Notes: generated by a model from the letters alone, not told the origin. Positions 1-5,668 are shown, counted from the stretch's first letter. The stretch: 6,060 bases of DNA from Thermoplasmata archaeon (GCA_021795055.1 JAJYPW010000058.1:1-6060), one strand, 5' to 3'. Translations and numbers: made by a program.

Positions 1-139
1 TGAGCATCTTCATGGTGTCAAAGGCAGTCAGCCCCTTCTTCTTATCGCCCCTGTGTTCCGCATGATATTTATTCCTGATCTCAAGGAAGTGATTCCACAC
101 AAACCGGCATGACCCGAAGTGCTTGCCTGAACCGGAACA
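1..139 (-). pseudogene. tnpB: TnpB (OrfB, IS200/IS605-type) N-terminal remnant, start region missing, runs off left edge
   Basis: Read leftward, the frame open from 139 to the window edge encodes a stretch containing FGSCRFVWNHFLEIRNKY, then a Lys-rich turn (GDKKKGLTAFDTMKML). This is the typical early region of TnpB/OrfB proteins, the RNA-guided nucleases carried by IS200/IS605 elements (family knowledge). Intact TnpB proteins have about 20-25 residues before this point (a YKFRLYP-like strand and a helix). Here the frame instead meets a TAG stop at 140-142, and no ATG, GTG or TTG start precedes the conserved block in frame. The two other upstream frames do not encode the missing N-terminus either. 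I infer a 5'-truncated element, probably non-functional unless it uses an unusual internal start such as one of the ATG codons near 4-15. The C-terminal RuvC part lies outside the window. The family call is fairly secure; pseudogene status rests on the missing start. Confidence 0.72.
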
Positions 140-156
140 CTAACCTACTATGTTAG
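140..156. repeat. Imperfect palindrome between tnpB remnant and porG
   Basis: CTAACCTACTATGTTAG has perfect 5-bp arms (CTAAC/GTTAG) around a partly symmetric core. It sits exactly where the TnpB-like reading frame stops and about 45 bp upstream of the porG start. It could be an operator for the por operon, a remnant subterminal hairpin of an IS200/IS605 element, or chance. The internal CTACTATG could also act as a weak TATA-like box for porG. Nothing in the sequence decides between these. Confidence 0.35.
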
Positions 157-201
157 CGATGCCACTCATAAATGAAGGGGGAATTTTAGGGAGGTAGACT
201 G
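144..201 (+). promoter_or_regulatory. por operon leader: weak promoter candidate and strong SD
   Basis: The porG start is fixed by GGGAGGT at 189-195, a strong SD with 6 bases before the ATG at 202. A transcript containing this SD must begin upstream of about 185, so the TATA element should lie near 144-160. The best candidate there is the weak CCTACTATG at 144-152. CATAAATG at 167-174 is more TATA-like but would start transcription inside or after the SD. The SD is clear; the promoter is a guess. Confidence 0.35.
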
Positions 202-756
202 ATGTTTGAGATAAGGTTTCATGGCAGGGGCGGACAGGGTGCCGTCACGGCCTCGAAGATACTTGCGCTTGCCGCATTCAAGGAGGGCAGGTACGTCATT
301 TCGTTCCCGTTTTTCGGAACGGAAAGGAGGGGGGCCCCGGTCACTGCTTTCACGAGAATAGACGATGATCCCATCCGGCTGAAGACCCAGATATACACCC
401 CGGATGCTGTAGTGGTGCTTGATTCATATGTTCTGGGATCGGCGGACGTGACCGGCGGAATGAGTGAGAAAAGCTATTTCATAGTCAACACCGACAGGAA
501 GCCGGAAGAGCTGGGAAGAAATTTCAGGACAGCGACAGTGGATGCCAAGTCAATAGCGCTGGAGCGGAAACTTGGGGACCGCACGAATCCCATAATCAAC
601 ACAGCCATGATCGGCGCCTTCGCCAGGTCCACGGGAATAGTATCCCGGGAGAGCGCAATAGAAGCCGTTAGGGAACTCTCGCCAAGGAAGAAGGACGAAA
701 ATGCGGAAGCCGCAGCCGATGCCTATGAATCAGTCAGGCTGGGGTGGTTGAACTGA
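202..756 (+). CDS. porG: 2-oxoacid:ferredoxin oxidoreductase (pyruvate type), gamma subunit
   Basis: The 184-aa product is the gamma subunit of the cytosolic enzyme that oxidatively decarboxylates pyruvate or a related 2-oxoacid to acyl-CoA and reduces ferredoxin. The gamma domain contributes to CoA binding (family knowledge). Visible signatures are HGRGGQGAV at residues 7-15, the glycine-rich loop of this family, and FPFFGTERRGAPV at 35-47. A segment near 127-145 (TNPIINTAMIGAFARSTG) matches the conserved C-terminal helix pattern. Length is normal for a stand-alone gamma subunit. The ATG is supported by an excellent SD (GGGAGGT, 6-base spacing). It is the first gene of porGDAB and overlaps porD by 13 bases, implying translational coupling. 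Substrate (pyruvate versus branched-chain 2-oxoacid) cannot be decided from this subunit; pyruvate is the default reading. Confidence 0.93.
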   Translation: MFEIRFHGRGGQGAVTASKILALAAFKEGRYVISFPFFGTERRGAPVTAFTRIDDDPIRLKTQIYTPDAVVVLDSYVLGSADVTGGMSEKSYFIVNTDRKPEELGRNFRTATVDAKSIALERKLGDRTNPIINTAMIGAFARSTGIVSRESAIEAVRELSPRKKDENAEAAADAYESVRLGWLN

Positions 757-1052
757 TACTTGCGCCGATCGCGGAAAAGAGTTCAAAGTTCAACCACACA
801 GACTCGTGGAGGATACTGAAACCCGAAATAGAGTACGACAAATGCATAAGATGCATGATCTGCTGGAAATTCTGCCCTGACAACGCGTTTGAAATCAGCA
901 CTGGCAGCAGCATCCCTTCACCAAATGAAAGAACGGCCAAGCTTGAGGCCCCTGTGATCAACTATGATTACTGCAAGGGCTGCGGAATATGCGCCAACGA
1001 ATGCCCGGAGAAATGCATAGAGATGACTGTGGAGTCAAAGAAGGTGATCTGA
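744..1052 (+). CDS. porD: 2-oxoacid:ferredoxin oxidoreductase, delta subunit (2x[4Fe-4S] ferredoxin)
   Basis: This 102-aa ferredoxin-like subunit carries electrons from the catalytic site to external ferredoxin. Two complete cluster motifs are visible: C34-x2-C37-x2-C40-x3-C44-P and C77-x2-C80-x2-C83-x3-C87-P. That is the usual pattern for two [4Fe-4S] clusters. A preceding W22-R-x3-P-x-I segment is typical of the delta subunits of archaeal POR/VOR. An additional Cys, C91, follows the second motif (CPEKC) and is not needed for a standard cluster. The start is GTG at 744 inside the end of porG (13-base overlap), with a G-rich stretch (GGCTGGG) just upstream rather than a classical SD, so initiation probably depends on porG translation. 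No other in-frame start lies close by. Confidence 0.92.
   Translation: MVELILAPIAEKSSKFNHTDSWRILKPEIEYDKCIRCMICWKFCPDNAFEISTGSSIPSPNERTAKLEAPVINYDYCKGCGICANECPEKCIEMTVESKKVI
1042..1048 (+). promoter_or_regulatory. SD site deciding the porA GTG start
   Basis: AGGTGAT at 1042-1048, continuing as GGTGATC, matches the extended archaeal SD (complement of the 16S 3' end). It lies 5 bases before the GTG at 1054, inside the last codons of porD. This supports GTG 1054, one base after the porD TGA, as the true porA start. Confidence 0.7.
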
Positions 1053-1053
1053 G

Positions 1054-2235
1054 GTGCAGTCCGCGCAGAGAAAATACAACGCGATACTCACAGGCAATGA
1101 CGCCGTGGCCGTGGGTGCAAAACTGGCCAGGGTGGGCTTCATCTCCGCATATCCCATAACCCCACAGACAACCATAGTGGAGAAGCTGGCCGAAATGGTC
1201 GCTAACAGGGAGATACAGGCCAGGTATGTGGAGGTGGAGAGCGAACACAGCGCCCTTGCAGCCACATTCGCGAGTGAGCTTGCCGGAATCAGGTCATATA
1301 CAGCAACGAGTTCGCATGGTCTCCTCTACATGCATGAGATGCTTCACTGGACTGCCGGGATGCGCCTGCCGGTGGTGATGAGTGTTGTCAACAGGGCATT
1401 AGGCCCGCCATGGAACATCTGGACGGAACAGACAGACACGATGAACCAGAAGGATACTGGATGGATGCAGGTCTACTGCGAGTCTAACCAGGAGGCGCTG
1501 GATACCATCCTTATGGGATACCGGATCGCAGAATCGGAGAAGGTGATGCTCCCGCTGATGAGCATGGAGGACGCATTTGTTCTCTCCCATACGTCCGAGC
1601 CGGTGAGCATACCTGATCAGGAGGAGGTCGACGGGTTTCTCCCTCCGCTCGACCTTAAGTTCAGGATCGACACGAACAATCCCATGGGATATGGATCATA
1701 TTCCACTCCTGACGGGCCCTTCATGGAGCTCAAGAAAGATATGATCGAGTCGATGAAAAATTCAAAAAACACGATAAGGGAAGTGACCAGGAACTTTGCC
1801 GAGGCATTCGGCAGGGACTATTCCGGCCTGATTGAAGAGTACGCCATGGATGATGCGGACTATGCCCTGATCGCTTCCGGGACGCTTGCATCCACGGGGA
1901 AATACGTAGTCGGGAAAATGCGGGAAGCGGGAAGGAAGGTCGGACTCATAAGGCTGAGGTTTTTCAGGCCTTTCCCGGATGAGGAGATTGTAAAAGCCAC
2001 GAAAAACCTGAAGGGTGTTGGGGTGCTTGACCGGTCGGTATCATACGGGTCTTCCGGTTCGATTGCGAACGAGGTGAAGTCCTCGCTTTATGAAAAATCC
2101 AGCATCCCGGTTACGGGATTCGTTGCAGGGCTTGGAGGCAGGGACGTAAGGATAGAGGAGTTTGAGAAGATGTTTGATTACATAGAGAAGGGAAAAACCG
2201 GGAATTATTTCATTGGTGACAGGGAGGGGAACTGA
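1054..2235 (+). CDS. porA: 2-oxoacid:ferredoxin oxidoreductase, alpha subunit
   Basis: The 393-aa alpha subunit holds the pyrimidine-side thiamine diphosphate (TPP) domain (about residues 10-230) and a transketolase-C-like domain (about 255-375). Recognisable blocks are AYPITPQT at 32-39, VEVESEHSA at 59-67, TATSSHGL at 83-90, MRLPVVM then NRALGPPWNIW at 103-123, and KDTGW at 133-137. E64 corresponds to the glutamate that activates the TPP pyrimidine ring. R114 corresponds to the arginine that binds the substrate carboxylate in structurally known PFORs (family knowledge). The loop after NIW reads TEQTD where many homologues have a DHSD-like sequence; this may reflect lineage or substrate preference. 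The gene starts at GTG one base after the porD stop with a strong SD and ends just before porB. Length and motif order are normal, and no defect is visible. Confidence 0.94.
   Translation: MQSAQRKYNAILTGNDAVAVGAKLARVGFISAYPITPQTTIVEKLAEMVANREIQARYVEVESEHSALAATFASELAGIRSYTATSSHGLLYMHEMLHWTAGMRLPVVMSVVNRALGPPWNIWTEQTDTMNQKDTGWMQVYCESNQEALDTILMGYRIAESEKVMLPLMSMEDAFVLSHTSEPVSIPDQEEVDGFLPPLDLKFRIDTNNPMGYGSYSTPDGPFMELKKDMIESMKNSKNTIREVTRNFAEAFGRDYSGLIEEYAMDDADYALIASGTLASTGKYVVGKMREAGRKVGLIRLRFFRPFPDEEIVKATKNLKGVGVLDRSVSYGSSGSIANEVKSSLYEKSSIPVTGFVAGLGGRDVRIEEFEKMFDYIEKGKTGNYFIGDREGN
2222..2229 (+). promoter_or_regulatory. SD site deciding the porB start
   Basis: GGGAGGGG at 2222-2229 lies in the last codons of porA, 7 bases before the GTG at 2237. 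The frame is also open from a TTG at 2213, but that codon has no SD and would overlap porA by 23 bases. GTG 2237 is therefore preferred. Confidence 0.65.
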
Positions 2236-2236
2236 A

Positions 2237-3136
2237 GTGCCTTTTTCCATTCCAACGGAGGAGTTCATGGAGCCTGGGCACACGGCATGCCATGGCTGCG
2301 GCGCTACGCTGGCGATGCGTTACGTCCTCAAGGCGCTGGGAAAGAACACGGTGGTGTCGGTCCCCGCATCATGCTGGGCGGTGATACCGGGTGCAATGCC
2401 ATACAGGACACTGGATGTCCCCATGGTTTACACCCCGTTCGCAGCCACAGGAGCTTCCATTTCCGGCCTGAGAGAAGCCCTGGATATCCAGGGCAAGGAG
2501 GATTACAACGTTGTGGGATTCGCCGGTGACGGAGGTACAGCTGACATTGGGCTGCAATCCCTTTCCGGCGCGATGGAGCGCGGGCATAACGTGTTCTACA
2601 TAATGTACGACAATGAAGGGTACATGAACACCGGCGTCCAGAGGTCGGGCAGCACCCCCTATGGTGCTGAGACCACAACCACGCCCGTGGGCAAAGAGAG
2701 GAATTTCAAGAGGCAGAACAAGAAGGTGGTGGCAGACATAATGATGGCACAGGGCGTTCCCTACGTTGCGACTGCAACAATTGCATACCCCGAGGACCTG
2801 ATCAGGAAGCTGGACAATGCCAGGAAAATCCATGGACCGAAGTTCATCCAGGTACTTGCCACCTGCCCCACAGGATGGTATTACCCCCCTGAAAAGAGCG
2901 TTGAGGTGTCGAGGCTGGCTGTCCAGTCTGGTGTGTTCCCGTTATACGAATTCCAGAACGGTGTGCTCAGGGTGAGCAAGCCTTCCAAAACGGTGGAGGT
3001 GAGGGAATATCTGTCCATGCAGGGCAGGTTTTCGCACCTGAATGATGAGGACATAGCGCAGCTGCAGGAATACGTCAACCAGCGCATGACGATGCTGCTC
3101 GAAAAGGAGAAAGATACGGCAAAGCCCGGGCCATGA
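2237..3136 (+). CDS. porB: 2-oxoacid:ferredoxin oxidoreductase, beta subunit (TPP and [4Fe-4S] binding)
   Basis: From GTG 2237 this is a 299-aa beta subunit, which binds the diphosphate end of TPP and the proximal [4Fe-4S] cluster. Cluster ligands by family pattern are C18, C21 (PGHTACHGCG), C46 (PASCWAV) and C210 (ATCPTGW); all four are present. The TPP/Mg motif is GDGGTADIG at 97-105, followed by YDNEGYMNTGVQRS at 124-137. The Asn of YMNTG is the conserved active-site residue near the TPP in PFORs. PYGAETTTTPVG follows, as is typical of archaeal PorB. The C-terminus (VREYLSMQGRF) matches the POR class. It is the last gene of porGDAB, starting one base after the porA stop, and is followed by a hairpin with a T-tract. 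If the TTG at 2213 were used, 8 residues would be added without any conserved feature. Confidence 0.94.
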   Translation: MPFSIPTEEFMEPGHTACHGCGATLAMRYVLKALGKNTVVSVPASCWAVIPGAMPYRTLDVPMVYTPFAATGASISGLREALDIQGKEDYNVVGFAGDGGTADIGLQSLSGAMERGHNVFYIMYDNEGYMNTGVQRSGSTPYGAETTTTPVGKERNFKRQNKKVVADIMMAQGVPYVATATIAYPEDLIRKLDNARKIHGPKFIQVLATCPTGWYYPPEKSVEVSRLAVQSGVFPLYEFQNGVLRVSKPSKTVEVREYLSMQGRFSHLNDEDIAQLQEYVNQRMTMLLEKEKDTAKPGP

Positions 3137-3146
3137 CCGGCTGATG

Positions 3147-3177
3147 GGGCAGTTCCTTCATTTACTGCCCTATTTTT
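3147..3177 (+). terminator. Hairpin plus T-tract ending porGDAB, overlapping the convergent cupin gene end
   Basis: Perfect 7-bp arms, GGGCAGT (3147-3153) and ACTGCCC (3164-3170), enclose a 10-base loop and are followed by TATTTTT (3171-3177). It starts 10 bases after the porB stop. Its right arm ends at the first base of the opposite-strand cupin stop codon. Archaeal termination relies mainly on the T-tract, so the stem may serve transcript stability. For the minus-strand gene the same stem lies directly after the stop codon but lacks a following T-tract. Confidence 0.6.
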
Positions 3178-4087
3178 CCCTTCTCCTGAACCCGGGGACA
3201 TCCTTCGCGGTCCAGGAGCCGTCCGGGTTCCTCTCGTAGCCCTTGTCGTAATTTGCAAAGGAATCCCTGGATGACTGCATTGCCTTGTCCGGGATCATGA
3301 CGTCCCAGCCTGGGCCAAGGAAATCTATCTCCCCATGGTCAGGGTAATGCAGTACGTCCTTGGCGGTTCTGGTGGGATCAGGCCATATTTCCGTGTCGAG
3401 TATCCGGAGAGGGACTCCCCTGTCTGCGAGCAGCTGCGTTGGAACATCGGGACCGAGAGGCTTGGAGATCAGATCGCCTTCAGAAATATCTATCGTGTGA
3501 TCGCCGTATCTCACGGTACCTTTTCCTTCCAGGACGATGTAAACTTCCTCCCTTGCGGTATGGCTGTGCATCCTTGAGCGTGTACCTCCAGGCGGGATAA
3601 CGTAGATTGTGTAGAATGCCTTCGTGGATCCCAGGAGCGGGGTAAGGTAACGGTAAACCAGATCGCCTTCCCTAGATATTAGCTTCCTCACTGCTGGATC
3701 CCGGGGATCGTCATTCATGACATTGACCACGGGCGGTGTCCAAAGGTTCTTTCCATTTGCTGCCAGATCAGCGTTCCCGTCCTTCGGGTAATAGGCGTAA
3801 ACCTCAGGCGACCAGATCGAGCATATCCTCACAATGTAATCCAGGCCGGCTTCGGTGAGCTGAGGCGTTATAATCCACACCGGATCGGCCACTTCGCTCC
3901 GCATATACCCAAGCCTTGCAGAAAGTTCCCACCAGATCCAGTTGCTGAAATGGACAAACCTCCCGGCACTGTCCGACGGGATGTCTCCCATCATGTCCGG
4001 CAGGAAAAGCTTCCATCCGACGTCACATCTTATGGAACCGGCAGGCCTCACTTCCTTCGGCGGATCCACGATAATCTTCACGGCCAT
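3170..4087 (-). CDS. Cupin-domain protein (COG3837-like) with unrecognised N-terminal domain
   Basis: The 305-aa soluble product has a cupin beta-barrel at about residues 158-235. Motif 1 is intact: G168-x5-H174-x-H176, then E180/E181, then G188 (MHSHTAREEVYIVLEGKG). Motif 2 is GDLISKPLGPDVPTQ (204-218). The usual metal-binding His of motif 2 is missing; its place is taken by V215 or T217 depending on alignment, so any bound metal would have one ligand fewer. The tail (EIWPDPTRTAKDVLHYPDHGEI, about 233-254) resembles the end of small cupins that bind or isomerise organic ligands. Residues 1-150 form a second domain I do not recognise, notably Trp-rich (W25, W50, W52, W53, W71, W92). There is no signal peptide or membrane segment. 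The ATG at 4087 has no SD but has a TATA-like box about 24 bases upstream, consistent with a leaderless monocistronic mRNA. Function and substrate are unknown. Confidence 0.82.
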   Translation of the reverse strand: MAVKIIVDPPKEVRPAGSIRCDVGWKLFLPDMMGDIPSDSAGRFVHFSNWIWWELSARLGYMRSEVADPVWIITPQLTEAGLDYIVRICSIWSPEVYAYYPKDGNADLAANGKNLWTPPVVNVMNDDPRDPAVRKLISREGDLVYRYLTPLLGSTKAFYTIYVIPPGGTRSRMHSHTAREEVYIVLEGKGTVRYGDHTIDISEGDLISKPLGPDVPTQLLADRGVPLRILDTEIWPDPTRTAKDVLHYPDHGEIDFLGPGWDVMIPDKAMQSSRDSFANYDKGYERNPDGSWTAKDVPGFRRREK

Positions 4088-4122
4088 GATTTACAAGAAC
4101 CGTGTGGATAATAACACTTCCC
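4088..4122 (-). promoter_or_regulatory. Leaderless-type archaeal promoter of the cupin gene
   Basis: On the minus strand, purine-rich GGGAAGT (4122-4116) resembles a BRE and is followed directly by GTTATTATCC (4115-4106), a TATA-like element. Its centre lies about 24 bases before the cupin ATG. With no SD in between, transcription would start at or very near the start codon. Confidence 0.5.
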
Positions 4123-4259
4123 TTCCACCCTGTCAGAATGGCTTATCCTGCCGTCCATTTCCATGCCCACGCCTTGAATATGGAACCATGATTCCAGCAC
4201 AATCCCCGATATGCCTCTACCTCAACAGTTCACCGTTCCATCCGGCAGGCCGATAACCC

Positions 4260-4268
4260 TTTTAAATT
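4260..4268 (+). promoter_or_regulatory. TATA-like box of the sORF/DUF1801 transcription unit
   Basis: TTTTAAATT is the strongest TATA-like sequence in the gap. A start site about 26 bases downstream would fall near 4290. That is 7 bases before the ATG of the small ORF at 4297 and about 146 bases before the first DUF1801 start codon. The unit would then have either a nearly leaderless small ORF or a long 5' leader. Confidence 0.45.
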
Positions 4269-4296
4269 CCAGTTGCTATTGGGCACTGCTAACGCA

Positions 4297-4425
4297 ATGC
4301 CTTCCCGGTATCTGATTTCTTCCGCGAAATGGAAAAATCAATGGCATAGTGGGGTGCGCTTAATGAGGGGGAGTTCGACTGGCCATGTGAATTGGTGGCT
4401 GCCGGGTTACTGGAGATCAGTTTGA
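4297..4425 (+). CDS. Possible 42-aa Trp-rich small protein or leader ORF
   Basis: The ATG at 4297 opens 42 codons ending with TGA at 4423-4425. The stop lies at the start of the SD (GAGGGTG, 4424-4430) of the following DUF1801 gene, an arrangement that would allow translational coupling. The product begins MPSRYLISSAKWKNQW and has five Trp in 42 residues (W12, W16, W33, W34, W39), no Cys, no clear membrane segment and a basic net charge. A TATA-like box lies at the right distance for a near-leaderless start. Against it, codon choice (CGG, CGC, several AGT and NNT codons) is unlike neighbouring genes, and no family is recognisable. It could equally be untranslated leader. Confidence 0.22.
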   Translation: MPSRYLISSAKWKNQWHSGVRLMRGSSTGHVNWWLPGYWRSV

Positions 4426-4435
4426 GGGTGGATAA

Positions 4436-4903
4436 ATGAAGGATGAGGACAGTAATAAAAGAGGGATGAAAAGAACGGGCAGAAATGCAGCTTCTGAAGG
4501 GTTCACCCAGGAGGAGAGGGAAGCGATGAAGGCCCGCACGGAAGAAATCAGGAAAGCGCACAGTGGCAGGGGTGACGGAGAATCTGATGTGCTGAAGTGC
4601 ATATCAACCATGTCCGGGCCAGACCGCGCCATGGCAGAAAGAATCCATAAACTGATCAAGGAATCGGGGACCGGACTCGTGTCGAGAACCTGGTACGGAA
4701 TGCCCGCGTATGGCAGGAATGGGGACGTCGTATGCTTCTTCCAGCCAGCTGCAAAGTTCAAGTCCAGATATGCTACTATAGGTTTCAGTGACAGGGCAAG
4801 ACTGGACGATGGTTCCATGTGGCCAGTTGCATTTGCACTGAAAGATCTGGGCACGGCTGAGGAAAGATCAATCGTTGAACTGTTAAGAAAAGCCATAAGA
4901 TGA
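4436..4903 (+). CDS. DUF1801-family protein (YdhG-like), WYGMPAY type
   Basis: The 155-aa cytosolic product has a charged, probably helical N-terminus (1-45). The family domain follows: GPDRAMAERIHKLIKES (about 61-77), then TWYGMPAYGRNGDVVCFFQ and KFKSRYATIGFSDRARLDDGSMWP, ending with a helix ERSIVELLRKA. WYGMPAY, RYATxGF and LDDGxMWP are hallmarks of the DUF1801 subgroup common in actinobacteria. Some relatives are annotated as frataxin-like iron chaperones, but the role of this subgroup is not established. The start ATG is preceded by GAGGGTG (4424-4430) at good spacing. It overlaps the next gene by ATGA, and the two form an operon of distant relatives. The close match to a mainly bacterial subgroup suggests past horizontal transfer (inference). 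The family call is strong; the function is unknown. Confidence 0.85.
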   Translation: MKDEDSNKRGMKRTGRNAASEGFTQEEREAMKARTEEIRKAHSGRGDGESDVLKCISTMSGPDRAMAERIHKLIKESGTGLVSRTWYGMPAYGRNGDVVCFFQPAAKFKSRYATIGFSDRARLDDGSMWPVAFALKDLGTAEERSIVELLRKAIR

Positions 4904-5316
4904 ACAGGAAAGAAGGGCATTCCAGTGAGGGTCCGTCACCCTCTGACCAGATTGACGCAATCATAAGGAATGCTGCAGGCTGGAAGGGGAATTTGCTGTC
5001 AGAATTGAGGGACGTCATCAGGCATGTCGATCCTCAAATAGTGGAGGAAATAAAGTGGAAGAAACCCAGCAGGCCGGAGGGTGTTCCTGTATGGTCCCTC
5101 AATGGAATAATTTGCGTCGCGGACATACTCAAAAATGCCGTCAGGCTTACCTTCCCGAAGGGTGCCGGGATTCTGGATGTGAAAAAGCTTTTCAATGCCA
5201 GGACGGACAGCAGGACAGTCCGTGCCATAGATTTCCATGAAGGGGAGGCCGTAGACAGGGAAGCCTTGAAGCGGATCACGGTTAACGCGGTGAGGATAAA
5301 TGAATCGAAAGGATAA
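4900..5316 (+). CDS. DUF1801-family protein (COG5649-like)
   Basis: This 138-aa soluble protein belongs to the second common DUF1801 subgroup. Typical blocks are IDAIIRNAAGWKGNLLSELRDVIRHVDPQIVEEIKWKKPS (about 18-57), then PVWSLNGIICVADILKNAVRLTFPKGA, then LFNARTDSRTVRAIDFHEGEAVDREALKRI near the end. Family members have the same order: a helical WrgxxLaxlR section, EEIKW, a central beta-sheet with VKLTFxKGA, and a C-terminal RAIDxxEG. The ATG overlaps the TGA of the preceding gene (ATGA) and has no good SD of its own, so translation is probably coupled. No catalytic residues are known for the family, and I assign no activity. Having both subgroups side by side suggests a functional pair. Confidence 0.83.
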   Translation: MNRKEGHSSEGPSPSDQIDAIIRNAAGWKGNLLSELRDVIRHVDPQIVEEIKWKKPSRPEGVPVWSLNGIICVADILKNAVRLTFPKGAGILDVKKLFNARTDSRTVRAIDFHEGEAVDREALKRITVNAVRINESKG

Positions 5317-5377
5317 TTGGAATCTGTCTGCAGCTTTATTACGTACCATTCGGATCCGGCTGGTTATTGAATTCTGA
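5317..5377. other. Short convergent intergenic region
   Basis: These 61 bases separate the converging ends of the second DUF1801 gene and the NfeD-like ORF. They contain a short T-rich stretch (CTTTATT, 5334-5340) that could help plus-strand termination. ATTGAAT occurs at 5366-5372 and again just beyond the region at 5383-5389. No convincing hairpin terminator is visible. Confidence 0.4.
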
Positions 5378-5668
5378 TCATAATTGAATCAGTGGCGCCG
5401 GAAAAATTGGTGTTGATTCACGACCTTTATGGATTCGTCGTTTGCTCTGGCGCTTTCGCTTTTTTTCAACTGCCTCCACAAGAAGTGGGCAGAGCCGGTC
5501 TCCAGGTGAAATTGAAACGCTATAATCAATAATCCTGACTTTGTCTCCAGCTTCCTGAGGCTTACCTGATCTGATGCCCGCCAACATCCCGTCAATATAT
5601 GCTATCCCGTGATAGTCACCAGAATAACTTTTCCACAGACCTTCATCAACAGTAAAGGTTTTACCCAA
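5378..5668 (-). CDS. NfeD-like OB-fold C-terminal domain, separate ORF with TTG start or frameshifted part of the upstream gene
   Basis: The 96-aa ORF opens at TTG 5668, overlapping the last codons of the membrane ORF upstream. Residues about 18-50 (HGIAYIDGMLAGIRSGKPQEAGDKVRIIDY, quoted in part) resemble the OB-fold at the C-terminus of NfeD proteins: a G-x-A/V-x-hDG strand, a variable turn, then an AGDKVRIhD strand. In NfeD this domain follows membrane helices in one polypeptide and works with membrane proteases or stomatins (family knowledge). The tail (EKKRKRQSKRRIHKGRE) is highly basic and not part of the fold. No SD precedes the TTG. Removing one G from the GGG at 5664-5666 (minus strand ATTGGGTAAAACC) would fuse it in frame to the upstream ORF. 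I favour a split NfeD-like gene, with moderate certainty on the family. Confidence 0.55.
   Translation of the reverse strand: MGKTFTVDEGLWKSYSGDYHGIAYIDGMLAGIRSGKPQEAGDKVRIIDYSVSISPGDRLCPLLVEAVEKKRKRQSKRRIHKGRESTPIFPAPLIQL

Larger units (their letters stand above)
4088..4435. other. 348-bp intergenic region between the cupin and DUF1801 genes
   Basis: This stretch separates two divergent genes. It holds the cupin promoter at its left end, a plus-strand TATA-like box at 4260-4268, a possible 42-aa ORF (4297-4425) and the SD of the next gene (4424-4430). Between about 4125 and 4255 I see no gene, tRNA-like cloverleaf or strong repeat. A weak TTCCAT...ATGGAA inverted repeat around 4158-4184 is not convincing. 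Confidence 0.6.

Noticed and set aside
958..1265. Minus-strand ORFs opposite the porD/porA junction
   Set aside because: They are shadows of conserved por sequence with no start signal and no family resemblance.
2213..2236. Upstream TTG start for porB giving a 307-aa protein
   Set aside because: It has no SD, overlaps porA by 23 bases, and adds only non-conserved residues. GTG 2237 has a strong SD 7 bases upstream.
2369..2833. Long antisense ORF (154 codons) opposite porB, and a shorter one at 2328-2678
   Set aside because: They lie fully antisense to well-conserved porB codons and encode no recognisable domain. Open antisense frames are expected from the codon bias here.
4125..4255. Possible tRNA or structured RNA in the intergenic gap
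   Set aside because: No acceptor/T-arm pattern (GTTCGA-like) or paired cloverleaf arms could be found. The only inverted repeat is short and widely spaced.
3942..4256. Plus-strand ORF running from the cupin N-terminus into the gap
   Set aside because: Half of it is antisense to the cupin gene. The remainder is Pro/Cys-rich low-quality translation with no SD or family match.
4417..4920. Minus-strand 167-codon ORF opposite the first DUF1801 gene
   Set aside because: It is antisense to a clearly conserved protein. Its Ser/Leu-rich translation is typical of a shadow frame.
4999..5349. Minus-strand ORFs opposite the second DUF1801 gene
   Set aside because: They are fully antisense to conserved family blocks and have no independent support.
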